Source: Isochrysis galbana
Lineage: Eukaryota; Haptophyta; Isochrysidales; Isochrysidaceae
Direction: 5' to 3'
Length of the DNA stretch: 64,000 nucleotides
NCBI GenBank assembly: GCA_018136815.1
Contig: CM030937.1
Coordinates: forward strand, 5,040,632-5,104,631
The position numbers and the translations under genes are program-made. Each line of letters opens with the position of its first letter. Positions within the stretch are counted from its first letter, which is position 1. Below the pieces are notes generated by a model, which saw only the letters and a program-made list of their open reading frames with translations, searched no databases and had not been told where the DNA came from. This document shows, piece after piece, positions 20,761 to 31,255 of this stretch.

Positions 20761-22545
20761 ATGACAAGTCTTACCTCCGAATGCCTCGCGCTTCTCCGAC
20801 TCTCTGTGCCGCTCGGTTTCACGAGTGCCGCACGCATCGGCCAGCTACTCACTGACCAGGCGATCCTCGGCCACCTGCGCGGACCATCGGGGGCGCCCAC
20901 GGCGGTCTACCTTGACGCCTCTAGCCTTGCCCTTCTCTGGATGAATCTGACCAATGGCGTCGTAGTACGTGGAGTCTGCTCGGCGGCCGGTGTGCTCGTC
21001 GCACAGGCCCTCGGTGCTCGCGCGCCAGACGTTGCCGGCATCTGGGTCACGCTCGCGCTGCTCTTCACGCTCGCCTCCTCCGTGATGGTCGCCGGCCTCT
21101 GGTTTCTCACTCCCGTCTTGCTCGGTGCCTTTATCTCGGATAAGCACGCCGTCTCGCTGGCCGCGCAGTACGCGCGGCTCTCGGTCGGCTGGCTCCTCCC
21201 AACTCAGTGGCTTGAGGTCTTAAATGCAACGCTCTCGGCTCAGGAAATTGTTCTTCCCCAGCTACTAGTGTATCCCTGCTTCCTGGGACTCAACGGCCTA
21301 CTTAACTGGCTGTTCGTCCTTCGGCTCGGCTTGGGGTTCAAAGGGTCACCACTCGGCACCACATCAACGCGCATTGGGATGCTCCTGTCGATGATGCTCC
21401 TTTCGATGGTGTTGCCCCGTTGTTGCGACGGGTGCTGTCGCGATACGCATCACAACCACCGAACTATTCCAACGGCGCCCTCGGCGAACCTCACATTGCC
21501 GCAGTCAGCGGCTCAACCGCTGTGCCCCACCGAAGACGGGGAAGTGCTTGATGTTGCAGCCAAACCCAAAGAGAAGCTTCGGCTCCGCCTCATCTCGCCG
21601 GCATCGCTGCGCAAGTCCGTACGCTCGCAGCGCATCAGAACCTTTTTGAAGCAGACTCTTCCGACACTCCTCTCCACGCTCTTGGAAGAGATCCAGCTCG
21701 AAGCTGTGGGCCTCCTTGCTGGTCGCCTCGGTGTCATCGCGATGTCAACACACTCGTCGATGCTGATGACGTTCTTCTGGCTTACTGCGCCCATGTATGG
21801 GCTAGTGCGCGCAACCTCTATTAGAACCAGCCACCACCTTGGCGCTGGATCTCCGCATGTTGCGCGGCAGGTTGCAATGCTTGGTTACGCATGTTGCTGT
21901 GGGCTAGCTATGCTCGTCTCACTCACGCTGTTGCTCACGCGCAATCTGATTGGCGCCATCTTCTCATCAGACGCAGCTGTCATAACCATGACAGCTGAAA
22001 TAACTCCCATCGTTGCTGGTGCTTACATCCTCGTCGGTATATTCTACGGCTCGGTGGCCACTCTCAATGGGCAAGGTCGACCGCTTCCTGTCGCTCTAGC
22101 CTTCTTGCTCGGAGCCTTTTTGATATCGCCATGTGCAGGCTATGTACTCGCGGAGCGGCTGGATTGCTGCTCCGGAGTGCCATTGCGTGGTATTTGGCTA
22201 GGCCTCATTGCTGGCTACTTCGTAACATCGACCTTGGTTTTGGTTGCAGTGTGCCGATCAGACTGGAACGAGCTCTCCTTGCGAGCCATCGCAAGGAATG
22301 AGTCCATACCCACGGAGATCGGCACAGCCAATACTGACCACTTCAATGGCAATTACCGGCACACTTTGAGCGGTGAGCATGGTGACCAATGCAGCCCTTC
22401 ATTAGAAGAGCGGGAGGGACTAGCTGCGGCATTGCAGTCTGCGGATGGTTCGCAGCCCCTGTGCGCGCAGCGTTGTGCCGATGAGACATGTCGGAGCCCG
22501 ATAGAAGTACGGGAAGTTAGGGCTAGCCGCAATGCGATTTCCTAG
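20761..22545 (+). CDS. MATE family efflux transporter
   Basis: A single-exon frame of 594 codons. The order of hydrophobic segments matches a 12-helix multidrug and toxic compound extrusion transporter in two six-helix halves. N-terminal half: LRLSVPLGFTSAARIGQLLT, TDQAILGHLRG, ASSLALLWMNLTNGVVVRGV, SAAGVLVAQALGAR, SVGWLLPTQWLEVLNATLSA and PCFLGLNGLLNWLFVLRLGL. A ~100-residue hydrophilic insert (Cys/His-rich, then basic) precedes the second half: LLSTLLEEIQLEAVGLLAGR, GLVRATSIRTSHHLGAGSP, ITPIVAGAYILVGIFYGSVA and LNGQGRPLPVALAFLLGAFL. MATE proteins export organic cations or metabolites by Na+ or H+ antiport at plasma, vacuolar or plastid membranes; substrate and location cannot be told here. 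The C-terminal ~80 residues are hydrophilic. Confidence 0.92.
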   Translation: MTSLTSECLALLRLSVPLGFTSAARIGQLLTDQAILGHLRGPSGAPTAVYLDASSLALLWMNLTNGVVVRGVCSAAGVLVAQALGARAPDVAGIWVTLALLFTLASSVMVAGLWFLTPVLLGAFISDKHAVSLAAQYARLSVGWLLPTQWLEVLNATLSAQEIVLPQLLVYPCFLGLNGLLNWLFVLRLGLGFKGSPLGTTSTRIGMLLSMMLLSMVLPRCCDGCCRDTHHNHRTIPTAPSANLTLPQSAAQPLCPTEDGEVLDVAAKPKEKLRLRLISPASLRKSVRSQRIRTFLKQTLPTLLSTLLEEIQLEAVGLLAGRLGVIAMSTHSSMLMTFFWLTAPMYGLVRATSIRTSHHLGAGSPHVARQVAMLGYACCCGLAMLVSLTLLLTRNLIGAIFSSDAAVITMTAEITPIVAGAYILVGIFYGSVATLNGQGRPLPVALAFLLGAFLISPCAGYVLAERLDCCSGVPLRGIWLGLIAGYFVTSTLVLVAVCRSDWNELSLRAIARNESIPTEIGTANTDHFNGNYRHTLSGEHGDQCSPSLEEREGLAAALQSADGSQPLCAQRCADETCRSPIEVREVRASRNAIS

Positions 22546-22605
22546 AGAAAGAATGGCCTTCCCTGTCACCCCCGCCCTTCCACCCTATCGCATCGTTGCT
22601 CCAGC

Positions 22606-22862
22606 ACTAAGTTTATACTTAGTTCTAAGTGCTGGGGAGGCGCCTCGTGCCCTCCCTCCCCAGGCTCCAACTCCCCTCCGGGGGGGCCGTCGGTCACCCT
22701 CTACAATGTGACATCCAGCAAGGCCCACAGACCAAATTCAGAAGGAGCCCCCCCCCAGCCCCCCCCACCCCCCACCCCTCACCCCCCACCGTGCGCGCGG
22801 TGAAGTCCCCAGCAGGTGGGTGCTGGGGACTTGGCCACTGGCGGCCGCTGCCCCTCCTCATG
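22606..22862 (+). mobile_element. Palindrome-headed retroposon fragment
   Basis: CACTAAGTTTATACTTAGTT followed by GTGCTGGGGAGGCGCCTCGTG and CCCTCCCTCCCC: the palindrome plus GC-hairpin layout of the other copies. AAGGCCCACAGACCAAATTC near 22722 resembles AGGCCCACGGACCAAATTTT near 13078. The right end runs into the next repeat. Confidence 0.55.
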
Positions 22863-23250
22863 TGTCGCATCCGCGATCGACCTTTTTGTTTTAGAGGTCG
22901 TCGTACGTTTCTATGCCCCCTCCTTGTAGGCTAGGCAACGTTGGCCGTTGGAGAATCTCGAATCTCGCTTCCGCCTACATTTTGACTTCCACCTTCTTCG
23001 CCCTCGCCCCTCGCCTCCTTTGTCGCTGCCTTGTGCTTTGGCCGCATGCTTTGCCCCTCGCTTGGCGCCTGGTTCATTTACCTTTACCTCCTTGTGTGCC
23101 CCTAGCGCTTTTAGATTATGTCGCGCGTTTAGGTATCGCCGGTCGAAGGAACCGCCCCCTTGTGTGACCCTGATCTCCCCTCAGCCCTCAGGTGCTCGCC
23201 GTTGGATTATATCGTGGCGCTAGTTTACCTCAAGTCTTCATTATTAAACT
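22863..23250 (-). repeat. SINE-like interspersed repeat, copy 2 of 3, reversed
   Basis: Reverse-oriented relative of 13326-13609 and 57085-57409. It starts with TCGCATCCGCGATCGACCTT and contains CGCCGGTCGAAGGAACC and TGTGTGACCCTGATC. It shares with the 57-kb copy an extension (GTTGGATTATATCGTGGCGC) absent from copy 1. Confidence 0.7.
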
Positions 23251-23282
23251 ACTTATCACTTATGGTTATGGTATGGGTTTTC

Positions 23283-23460
23283 GAACCTACTCTGAGAGTA
23301 GGGGCCATGGGGGGGCGCCTCGCGCCCCTCCCCTCAGGCACTAACGCCCCCTCGGGGGGGTCTGTCAGTCAACCTCTTGCCATGCCTTTTGGCATGTGCT
23401 GAGCAGTCAACACACTCATCCAGACTTTGGTTCTCGACCGCTGATGTTTTATGAGGTTTG
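23283..23460 (+). mobile_element. Palindrome-headed retroposon fragment
   Basis: CCTACTCTGAGAGTAGGGGC followed by the hairpin GGGGGGCGCCTCGCGCCCC, the same 5' layout as the other copies though the palindrome centre differs (CTGAGAG instead of TTTATA). It is interrupted or ended by the next copy at 23462. Confidence 0.5.
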
Positions 23461-23461
23461 T

Positions 23462-24058
23462 CAACTAAGTTCATACTTGGTTCGCCCATAGGGGGGCACG
23501 AGCCCCCCTCTCTCTCCACTCCTGCTCCCCTGCCGTGGGGTAGGAACCACCCATCCTCCTGGCATGCCTGATGGCTTGCCAGGAGCCCACTGCCCCGCTG
23601 AGCCTGCTGACGCACTCTCTTCCCCCACCAGAAAAAAAAAGAGAGAGAAGAAGGGAGAGGGAACGGGGGCTCGAGGGTCAAAACACAATTCGGAGTCCGG
23701 CTCGGACTATGGAGTAAAATCCGGTGCCCTCGCGAATCCTGCTTCGAGTCTCGAGACTCGAGTCTCGAGAGGACGGAGACCGTTGCAGAGCGCTGCGAGA
23801 CAGCGCTGGAGGACACCGCTGAGGGACGCTAAAGGACGCGCTGTGGGACACTGCTGAAGGGCGCTGAGGGACGCTGAGGGACACTGAGGCTGAGGGACGC
23901 GCTGGGGGACACTGGTGAAGGACGCCGAGGGACTTCCGCGCGCGGGGGGGGGGGGGGGGGGAGTGGATGTGTAGAACGTTTGGCCTATGTCTACGTGAAA
24001 GTAGTGGTAGTGGTAGTGGGTCCATTACCGCGTGTGCGGTAAGAATATTATAAGGTTT
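23462..24058 (+). mobile_element. Palindrome-headed retroposon, relative of 3833-4585
   Basis: AACTAAGTTCATACTTGGTT, then GGGGGGCACGAGCCCCCC and CCACCCATCCTCCTGGCATG closely follow 3833-3950. The 3' part (GTCCATTACCGCGTGTGCGG, TATTATAAGGTTTTTA) matches the end of that element. In the middle, 23620-23770 is nearly identical to 59335-59605, and a ladder of GGACGCTGAGG-like short repeats spans 23780-23935. No clear TSD was found. Confidence 0.65.
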
Positions 24059-24359
24059 TTAGGGGAACGAGGGAGCATGTACGAGCAAGGGGAGGCCGGA
24101 AGGGGGCATGAAGGTAGCGTTTGGCTCCCGCCGGGCTGGGGGGCTCTCGGACCGTACAGGCGCCACTTGAAATTGAAAAGGTCCCAAATCCAAATCTTTA
24201 TGGACACACATGACCACACGTGAGCACACACACAACGATACGCACGTAGGAATGCAGAGCAAGCGCTCATGACAACTAAGGCGCCGGATGCTCGACGCAC
24301 GCGCGTGTTTCAACGCCTAGCTGCGCGACATGCGCGGCATCGATGTCGTCCCAGTTTTG

Positions 24360-25436
24360 TCATCTCAACAATGGTATGCGTTGGCCGATGGCGATGCCAA
24401 GTGCGAGGCAGACGCCGCCTATCAACACGACCGAAAAAGATCCAGCTGCCACCCAGCCAATCGTCGCTTGCCTTCTTCGTTGGCGCTCAGCCGACCGCGC
24501 ACCTTGCGGAGCCACTGCGACAGTCGCCCGTGATGCGGCTCCCACGGTCGAGGTGGGACTGCCAACAGCAGAGCGGAGCGCACGGATGGCAACCAGAGCT
24601 CGCGAGATGCGCTCGCCAGACCATTGATATCCCTTAGTCAGCTCACGAATTTCCCGATAGCCCCTTGCGTCCCTCAGCCCCTTGGAGATGCACCGATCGA
24701 AGAGGCAAAGCTCATCCTCCGGGCGCACGTCCAACATCCGATACAAGGATAGGACAGCATCCTCAGCACTTGTTCCGCCTCGCAAAGACCCGAACGTCTC
24801 CAACTGGAGCTTGTGCCAGCGCGCGCGAGGGGCAATGCTCTCCACGCGCGTGAGCCAGTCGTTGTGTTTCTTCAAAAACTGAGGCCAGGACGGAATGCTA
24901 ATCCTGCGCGACGCGATCGTTTCGACCCCCATCGTGGTGTTAGCTCTCTCAATTGAGTGTGCTTGCCTGACACGGCTCATTGCGGCATATTCAGCCGTCG
25001 CATTTCGCTCGATGATGATTTTGGCAACATTGCAGCCCGGGACAAAGAGCTTGTGTAGCATGGCGTGCGGCAGCTGGTCCCGCAGCACAACCACTCCGCA
25101 GGCCCGTCTGCTGCAGGACCTGAAGTAGGCCTCCAAGAAGTCGCCAGGGTTGGCGTGCTGCATCTCCACGTCGAAGCCAAGGCGCGCGCGCTCAAGCGCG
25201 GCGGCGCCGGTGGGTGAGGGGTTGAACACATCGAGCGAGGAGCAGTTGAGCTCCGGGTGCCTCAGTAGTAGCCGACAGAACGAGTCGCCGCCACCGTGCG
25301 GGTTGGCGAAGACGACGAAGAAGGAGCGGCGGTTGTTGAAGCTGGGGTGCTGTAGGGGGCAGGAGAGGCGGCCGCCACGGCTCGAGTTGACCAGATCGAG
25401 CAGCCCACCGAAGACGATGATGAGTAGGCCGTGCAT
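24360..25436 (-). CDS. Sulfotransferase-like membrane protein
   Basis: Single exon of 358 codons from ATG 25436. An N-terminal hydrophobic stretch (MHGLLIIVFGGLLDLV) could be a signal anchor. RSFFVVFANPHGGGDSFCRL then LLRHPEL sits where sulfotransferases have the PAPS-binding loop (compare ...RSGTT.L...L..HP). VAKIIIERNATAEYAAMSRV resembles the second PAPS-binding segment (strand followed by R-x(6)-S). EDELCLFDRC and GYREIRELTKGYQWSGERIS follow, and the C-terminus has a membrane helix (GWVAAGSFSVVLIGGVCLAL). Sulfotransferases move sulfate from PAPS to carbohydrates or small molecules, usually in the Golgi lumen. The loop departs from consensus and the C-terminal helix is unusual, so the activity is an inference. 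The coding-strand leader is strongly CT-rich. Confidence 0.6.
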   Translation of the reverse strand: MHGLLIIVFGGLLDLVNSSRGGRLSCPLQHPSFNNRRSFFVVFANPHGGGDSFCRLLLRHPELNCSSLDVFNPSPTGAAALERARLGFDVEMQHANPGDFLEAYFRSCSRRACGVVVLRDQLPHAMLHKLFVPGCNVAKIIIERNATAEYAAMSRVRQAHSIERANTTMGVETIASRRISIPSWPQFLKKHNDWLTRVESIAPRARWHKLQLETFGSLRGGTSAEDAVLSLYRMLDVRPEDELCLFDRCISKGLRDARGYREIRELTKGYQWSGERISRALVAIRALRSAVGSPTSTVGAASRATVAVAPQGARSAERQRRRQATIGWVAAGSFSVVLIGGVCLALGIAIGQRIPLLR

Positions 25437-25539
25437 GTGGTTGTGGGGTGGGAGGGGAGGGAGGAGGGGAAGGTTGGGGTTGGGGAAGAGGGGTAGCGGG
25501 TCACCGGCGGCGCCTGCCCGCGCCGACGATGGGTGATGA

Positions 25540-26500
25540 AAGGTCCACGGAGAGATCTTTACGGGAGAGAGGAGGGCAAATGGAGGAGAAAGCGAGAGAG
25601 AGGAGAGAGAGAGAACAAGCCGGAGAGAGTCAGAGATCGAGAGGAAGCGGCAGAGAAGAGAGTTAAAGGGGTGGAGAGAGAAAGAGAGGGGGGAGCCTGC
25701 CGAGGGGGAGAGAGAGAGAGAGGAGGGAGAAAAGAGGAGAGGGTGGTTGAAGGGGGAAGAGAGAGGGGAGAGTAGGGGGTGTCAGCGGGAAGAGAGAGAA
25801 GAAGATGAGAGAGAGGCAAGGAGAAGGGCGAGAGTTGTGGGTGAGAGAGAGGAGCGAGGGAACAAGAGAGAGTGGGTGCCATAAATTATGGGAGACGGGG
25901 AGAGAGAGACTACTCCAGAGAGGAGAGAGGGCGGACGGGGGATGGAGGGGGGAGAGAGATCCCTCGAGAAGAGAGAGAGAGAGTTCTCTCTCTCTCCTCT
26001 TCTTCTAGACGCGCCCCGCTCGCTGCTCCCGCTTTTGTTCCCTTCAACCTCCCAAGTCTCTATTCTCTATTCTGACTCCACCTCCATGCTGTGTGTATTC
26101 ATAGATTCATAGGGCTTTGTGGGATTTGGGAGAGAATCTGCAGAGAAACGTTTCGCTTAGTGTGTGTGAATGGGGGATCTCCGATCGGGAAAGAGAGAGC
26201 CAGCGAGAAAGTAGGGGGAGAGAGGAGAGAGAAATAGAGAGAGGAGAGAGAGGAGAGGGGGCGATTGAGAAGCCAGAGAATCAGCCAGCCAGATTTTCTC
26301 TTTCACAGGGAATGCACACCGACTTAGGTTATAATGCGTCCTTCCTGGAGTAAGAGTAAAGTACTGTTCTCCTGCCCGCCGCGCATCCCCGACCCACACA
26401 CACACCAGAGAAAAGGAGAGGGAGCACCACGGGAGAGTGAGGTCGAGAGAAGGATAAAAGGGATGGTTACTGAAGAGTAGAGAGGGAGGGAGATTGAGAG
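25540..26500. repeat. Long purine-rich (GA) low-complexity region
   Basis: The plus strand is dominated by GAGAGA, GGAGAG and AGGGAG words. It lies between the divergent starts of the sulfotransferase-like gene (-) and the hydrolase gene (+), so it probably contains both promoters. The many open frames in it are artefacts of composition. Confidence 0.8.
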
Positions 26501-26759
26501 ATTGTGGGGGAGAGCACGGATTGAGCTCCTCTCCCTGCTCTCCCGCGAGAGAGCCAAGGAGTGCGTGGGGACACCTCCTCTTCCCTCACTGCCCCTTCCC
26601 TTCCTTTCTCTTCTCGCTTCCTCCCTTTGCTGGGGCTCCTCCTCACCCTCGGGCCTCGAGCTCTCCGTCTCTCGCCCTTCGCGCTCTCCCCCCCCCCCCA
26701 CCCTGCTCGAGACCCTCCCCCTCCCCTTCCCCCTCCCCTACCCATCCCCTCTCTTCACG

Positions 26760-28477
26760 ATGCACTCGAGCGAGGCGTGGCTGCACCGCTCGCGCGCGGC
26801 CGGGCTGTGGTCGGTGCTATGCCGCGCGCTTTCGCTTGCTCTCAGCCGGCGCGAGCCGACAGGCAGGCCGCAGTCGACCTACGCCCGTGCTGCTGAGACC
26901 GAGGCGCACTGCGTCGTGCGTGCGGCAGGTGCTCACGCTGAAGGCGGCATCGACCCAGCAGTGCCCAGATGCACCGTCGGAAGCGAGGACGGCACGGTGT
27001 ACCGTGCATGGAGATGGCTGACCGTTGCGTGGCCGCTCAACCTTCTGATATACCTGCTCTCGATCCCCGTCGCTGAGCTCGCGTGGTGGTTCGCGAGCCG
27101 GCATTACGTGCGCGTGCGCTCGGCGATGCCGCACGTGGTCCGGCTTGGGCTGGCGGACGCCGCCATCGCGCTGCGCTTCTACCGCCGCGCCGCGAGAGAG
27201 CGCACGCCGGCAGAGCTGGCAATGGTGCTTTTGCGATGGTTCCACGGCGACTGGCCGTCCAGAGCGCAGGTGCGTGAGTTCTTTGGCTGGACGGTGTACA
27301 ATTCGCTCGACCGACCGCTCACCCGCACACAAGCTGCGGCGATCGACTCACTCGTTGACGAGTTCGAGCAGGTGCTCGATCGGCCATTTGCACCAGAGCA
27401 CGAGAGTGCGCGTGACTGGATGCGCTACACTCGCGAGCCCCTCGCCAACACACACAAGCCGCTATGGTTCTACCTTGTACTCCAGACCAACATGCGCCTT
27501 TTGGGGCTCAGCCTCCGGCGCAGAGGCTTCAAGTTGCTCCGTGCTGGCTCGCTCCGATACTGGTACCGTCCCGCAAAGGCGAGTGGCGACGCCGATGGAA
27601 GCACGCCACCGCTGCCCATCGTATTTTTGCACGGGGTCCTCGGCCTCATGCCGTATCGCGTCACCATCGACGTCTTGTCCCAGGAGCACAATGGCGCACT
27701 CTACTTCCCCATCTTTCCTACGTGGGCCGTCTCCGCCGCGCCATCGGTGCGACTGGGTGAGTGCGAGCGACCCATTCAGCTCCCCGAAATATTGCGCTCT
27801 ATCCGTCAAATGCTGAAGGACCATGGAGCGACGCAGGCCGCCTTCTTCGCTAACTCGGTTGGGACGGGGCTACTTGGAGCGATGCTTGAGCGCGCGCCCG
27901 AGCTGGCTGCATGCGCTGTCATGTCGGATCCGATTTGCTTTGAGCTCTCCTCGGGAGACGTACTGCACAATTTCTTGTACGCACAGCCCAAGTGTTGTGG
28001 AGGACTGTGGCCGGTTGATCTGGTGCGCGCCCAGAGGCCCCCATGCACCGAGTCGACCCCATCCGTGGTGCGCAATGCAAACGTTCACCCTCCGATGTCA
28101 TTGCTAGTGGTCGCCATCCTACCCCTTGCCCTCGGTTCTCCCCCAATGTACCTTAGGTGCACTCGATCCAGCGTAATGTGGTGGCGCTCGAGCCATCCGT
28201 TCAGTTCTGCTTCCGTCGCACTTTCTGGTGGACACACAACTATATCCACCCCGCCGAGCTCCCATGCGAGACACTAGTGTTCTTGGGAGGCCACGACACG
28301 GTCGCCAACCCACACAACGTGCGCACGGCCTTGGAAGTGTTCGCACGCGACGCAGCCGCACATGGCGAGATCAACCGGTTGACCGTCGAGTGGCGCGACG
28401 ATTGGTACCATGGCGGGCTGCACGATGACGCGGATGAGCAGAAAAGGGTCCTCAAGGAATGGCTGACACGTTGGTAG
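26760..28477 (+). CDS. Alpha/beta hydrolase, membrane-associated
   Basis: Two exons, 26760..28022 and 28157..28477, joined by a 134-nt GT-AG intron at phase 0, give 527 residues. A basic N-terminus precedes a membrane segment (WPLNLLIYLLSIPVAELAWW), then a helical region with FGWTVYNSLDRPLT. The hydrolase core shows LPIVFLHGVLGLMPY (strand plus oxyanion loop) and AAFFANSVGTGLLGAM, the nucleophile elbow with Ser in A-N-S-V-G (a relaxed G-x-S-x-G). After the intron come CETLVFLGGHDTVANP, offering the acid Asp, and DDWYHGGLHDD, offering the catalytic His. The triad is thus complete across both exons, which confirms the splice. The neighbourhood FRRTFWWTHNYIHPAEL is conserved in fungal and algal relatives. 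The substrate, perhaps a lipid or ester, is unknown. The leader is pyrimidine-rich. Confidence 0.8.
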
Positions 28478-28810
28478 CTAGTAGTGTTGGTGGATAATGG
28501 TGCAGCGTGGCCTAATTGCAATGCCGCCCAGAGTTCTTTGACTCACGATCCCGAAGGTCAGACATTCTTGCACCTGTAACACCAAGATTCGCCAATTGAC
28601 GGGCACAGGGAGTGGCGGTGGAGGCATTGTTTGTGAGGTCGCGTTCCTTCGCAAATGGGACAGACTCGCTGTGAGCCATCGAATGTCTATACTTTGATTT
28701 TATTTGTAAATAATGAGTTCAAACGAATCAGCTCACCCCCTTTAACATTATATTGTGTGACGGAGGCGCCGTGTAGCAAAAGGATAAAAAGGATCGATGG
28801 AGGACGAGAG

Positions 28811-30523
28811 GAAAGGCTGACTACACGGTAAAGCCCCCCCTCTCACACTCGAATTGCAGAACGCAGAACGGGGGTCCGGGGGCGGAGCCCCCGAAGGCGA
28901 TTTTAGCACTACTATTATAGTACTTTTACACATTTTTACTAGTAGAGCTCTGCCCCCGAAACCCCAGCCCAATTTAAGCCAGTTTGCACACGCTAATCTA
29001 ATCTTAGAATCACTCACATATCATAAGCCGCCTTCAACTTCAACTCAAGAGCACGGGCCTTCACGGATTCATCCAACAAATTCTCCCATTTCTCCCATGT
29101 GTTTCGATCTTCCCCGTAACCTTTCCATTTGACGAGCCACTGCTCTTGCCGGTAATACCGGCGATACTGCACGACATCTTGGACCTCCCACATGTCGTCC
29201 AGAGTTGGCATCTCAGCCCGAATCTCAAGTAGCCCATTGGTGATTGAGCCATCTCCCATAGCCTTGCCCTCTGCTGATAATCTGAACCTTGTTGATGCCG
29301 GCGTTGCTGATGGTGATCCTGAGCCCGCTGGTGCACTGCTGTTCTCCACATTGTGTCGCCGCGGCCGTAGGGCGGCCGCTGTTGTTGGCGGAGGGGCAGC
29401 TCGCCTCATTGGAATCGGTTCCAAGCTAATGTTGATCACCCGGACGCGCCTAGCCATAATGCGAACTTCTTCTGCGGAGATTGTATAAATAGAGGAGCCT
29501 GCATCGATGGGCTCGTACAGCTGGACAAGAAGAGACTCACTGCCAGACTTGGCTAAATCAAGGGCAACTGCATCTTGCGTGGCGGGCGAGGCACTGCTCA
29601 GAGGATGGGCTGCCTCCGCCTTGTGCCCGCGCCCAGGCCCCGCGCGCGCCTGCTCACGGCTTGGGCCCGCTCGCTGCTCAGCTTCGCGCAGCTGCGTAGG
29701 CGCAGCAGTGCGCTGCCGCTTCTCGCGCGATGCGACGCTCGGCGCGAAGCGTTTGCCGGAAGCCGGAGCCCGCGGCCGCGGCTTCGGATGAAGCCAAGCA
29801 ACGACATCCTTCTCGCGCCTCTGCGCCGCCTCCTCCGCCGTCGCGCCCAAGAATGGGCCCATCTCCTTCACGTCCCATTTGCCCGCCGCGTTGCCTGTGC
29901 GCGCCTCCTCCACGTGCCCAATGCACATCCATTGGGAGCCGGGCCGCCGTCACCGCTGGAATGTGGGCGCTGGCTGCGCAGCGAGGCGCCGGCGCCCAGG
30001 GTGACACGGGTGCCTGGCCGGCTGGGCAGCCTCCGCATCGTCTACGAGCGAGCCCGCATCCATTATGCCGTCGGCCGCCGCCGCCGTTCTCTTTCTGGGG
30101 CCATAAGTACAAATATGAAAATGGTCTTTTATTTATAAATCGAGATCGCTGTCAGAGGGGAGGGGCAGAAACCTTTTGCTTCGAAGCAGGCTTTGAGAAT
30201 GAAGCCTCGGTCTCCGGGAGAGTCTAAGAGAGTGGGACCAAAGCAAGCCATACGCACCTTCAACATTAACAGGATCAGAATTCTTCACCCTGTATTTTCA
30301 ACCCGACCTTCTCGAAAGCGCGCTCCGCGAACGCAATCTCGCAGCGTTGGAAATTATGGTGGGAGAGGAAAATCATAAACCTGGTGTGTTGTGAGTGGCT
30401 AGGACCTCTCCTCACGATACCCAACCATATGGGCATAGAAACCATGGCCATAATATCAAAGACTGCTAAGAAGTAAAAGGTTTTCTGCAAACCCCGGGGG
30501 CTTTACCGTGTAGTCAGCCGAAA
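28811..30523. mobile_element. DNA transposon with 4-bp TSD, carries a chromodomain ORF
   Basis: About 24-bp terminal inverted repeats starting GGCTGACTACACGGTAAAGC lie at 28815-28838 and, inverted, at 30496-30519. GAAA flanks both ends (28811-28814 and 30520-30523). The interior holds the chromodomain ORF on the minus strand. Near the right end, also minus, is a short frame (30490-30275) with plausible coding character (VSMPIWLGIVRRGPSHSQHT...). No DDE/D transposase or integrase core is recognisable. A 4-bp TSD occurs in few superfamilies (for example Chapaev or Ginger), but the ends do not let me assign it. Confidence 0.75.
29014..29928 (-). CDS. Chromodomain protein inside a DNA transposon
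   Basis: Single exon of 304 codons from ATG 29928. The N-terminal two thirds are Ala/Arg/Pro-rich and probably disordered. The C-terminal ~60 residues form a chromodomain: MWEVQDVVQYRRYYRQEQWL, VKWKGYGEDRNTWEKWENLL. The aromatic positions that make the methyl-lysine cage (W near the start, W in VKW, Y/W downstream) are present. Chromodomains bind methylated histone tails; on mobile elements they can steer integration to heterochromatin. Because it lies wholly between the transposon's inverted repeats, I infer an element-encoded or captured targeting protein, not a host chromatin gene. Confidence 0.75.
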   Translation of the reverse strand: MCIGHVEEARTGNAAGKWDVKEMGPFLGATAEEAAQRREKDVVAWLHPKPRPRAPASGKRFAPSVASREKRQRTAAPTQLREAEQRAGPSREQARAGPGRGHKAEAAHPLSSASPATQDAVALDLAKSGSESLLVQLYEPIDAGSSIYTISAEEVRIMARRVRVINISLEPIPMRRAAPPPTTAAALRPRRHNVENSSAPAGSGSPSATPASTRFRLSAEGKAMGDGSITNGLLEIRAEMPTLDDMWEVQDVVQYRRYYRQEQWLVKWKGYGEDRNTWEKWENLLDESVKARALELKLKAAYDM

Positions 30524-31255
30524 GATCAATGCATGGATTTCGCGGGATGGATTCCTACACTTTTACGCCAATACCATGAATTGTCATGCGGCTCATGACA
30601 AAGTGGCAAAGCCTCTCCCTCCAGTCAAAAGTGCAAAGGTTCATACATCAGACTTCTGTCGTCAGTCGCACGGGGGTACTCAAGTTCGATGAGATCTGCA
30701 ACTCGAGCTATGGATATGGGGGTATATTATTGTAAAGCCGTTTAAACCAAAAGCAGGACGGCCAACAGTGCAAAGTGCCAGCCAGCACCGAGCCAACGCC
30801 AATCGCTATGAACACCAACAAGCGCAAAAGGTCGCTCTTGAGATCTAAACTTAGCTCTCGTGTGGTCAAGGCTGTAGGTAGAGTTCGTCTTGACCAAGTT
30901 CTTGGTTCTTGGCTCGGACGCGTGAGCGGGGTACATCAGACATCAACGTCAGCGTCAACCTCAACCTCGGAGGCACACGGGGGCGTTGGGCGTTGTGAGT
31001 ATCGCGGTGGTGCCCGTGAGGCAACCACCGCGGCTTGGGCGAGGCAGAACGCCATCGCCAATCGCATCGCACACCGTATATCGCAGGTCGCAGGATAAGA
31101 TTCCCTCAACATACACATGCACGCACATTCACGGTAAAGCGCGCGCCACTAATAGTAACATAGTAGACAGTAGAATGCGCGCGACAATATCGTGCAGAAA
31201 AGATAAAACGGCAAAACGGCGGGGGGCGGACCTCCGTCATTCGGGAGCCCCACGC
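30524..31255. other. Region without a supported gene
   Basis: A minus-strand frame ending near 30742 has a hydrophobic C-terminus (WHFALLAVLLLV) but no supported start, domain or partner exon. Around 30945-30970 there is a short run of TCAACGTCAGCGTCAACC-like units. Nothing else was recognised. Confidence 0.4.

Noticed and set aside
25440-26500. Several Arg/Glu-rich ORFs in the purine tract
   Set aside because: Composition artefacts of GAGA sequence lying between two divergent gene starts.
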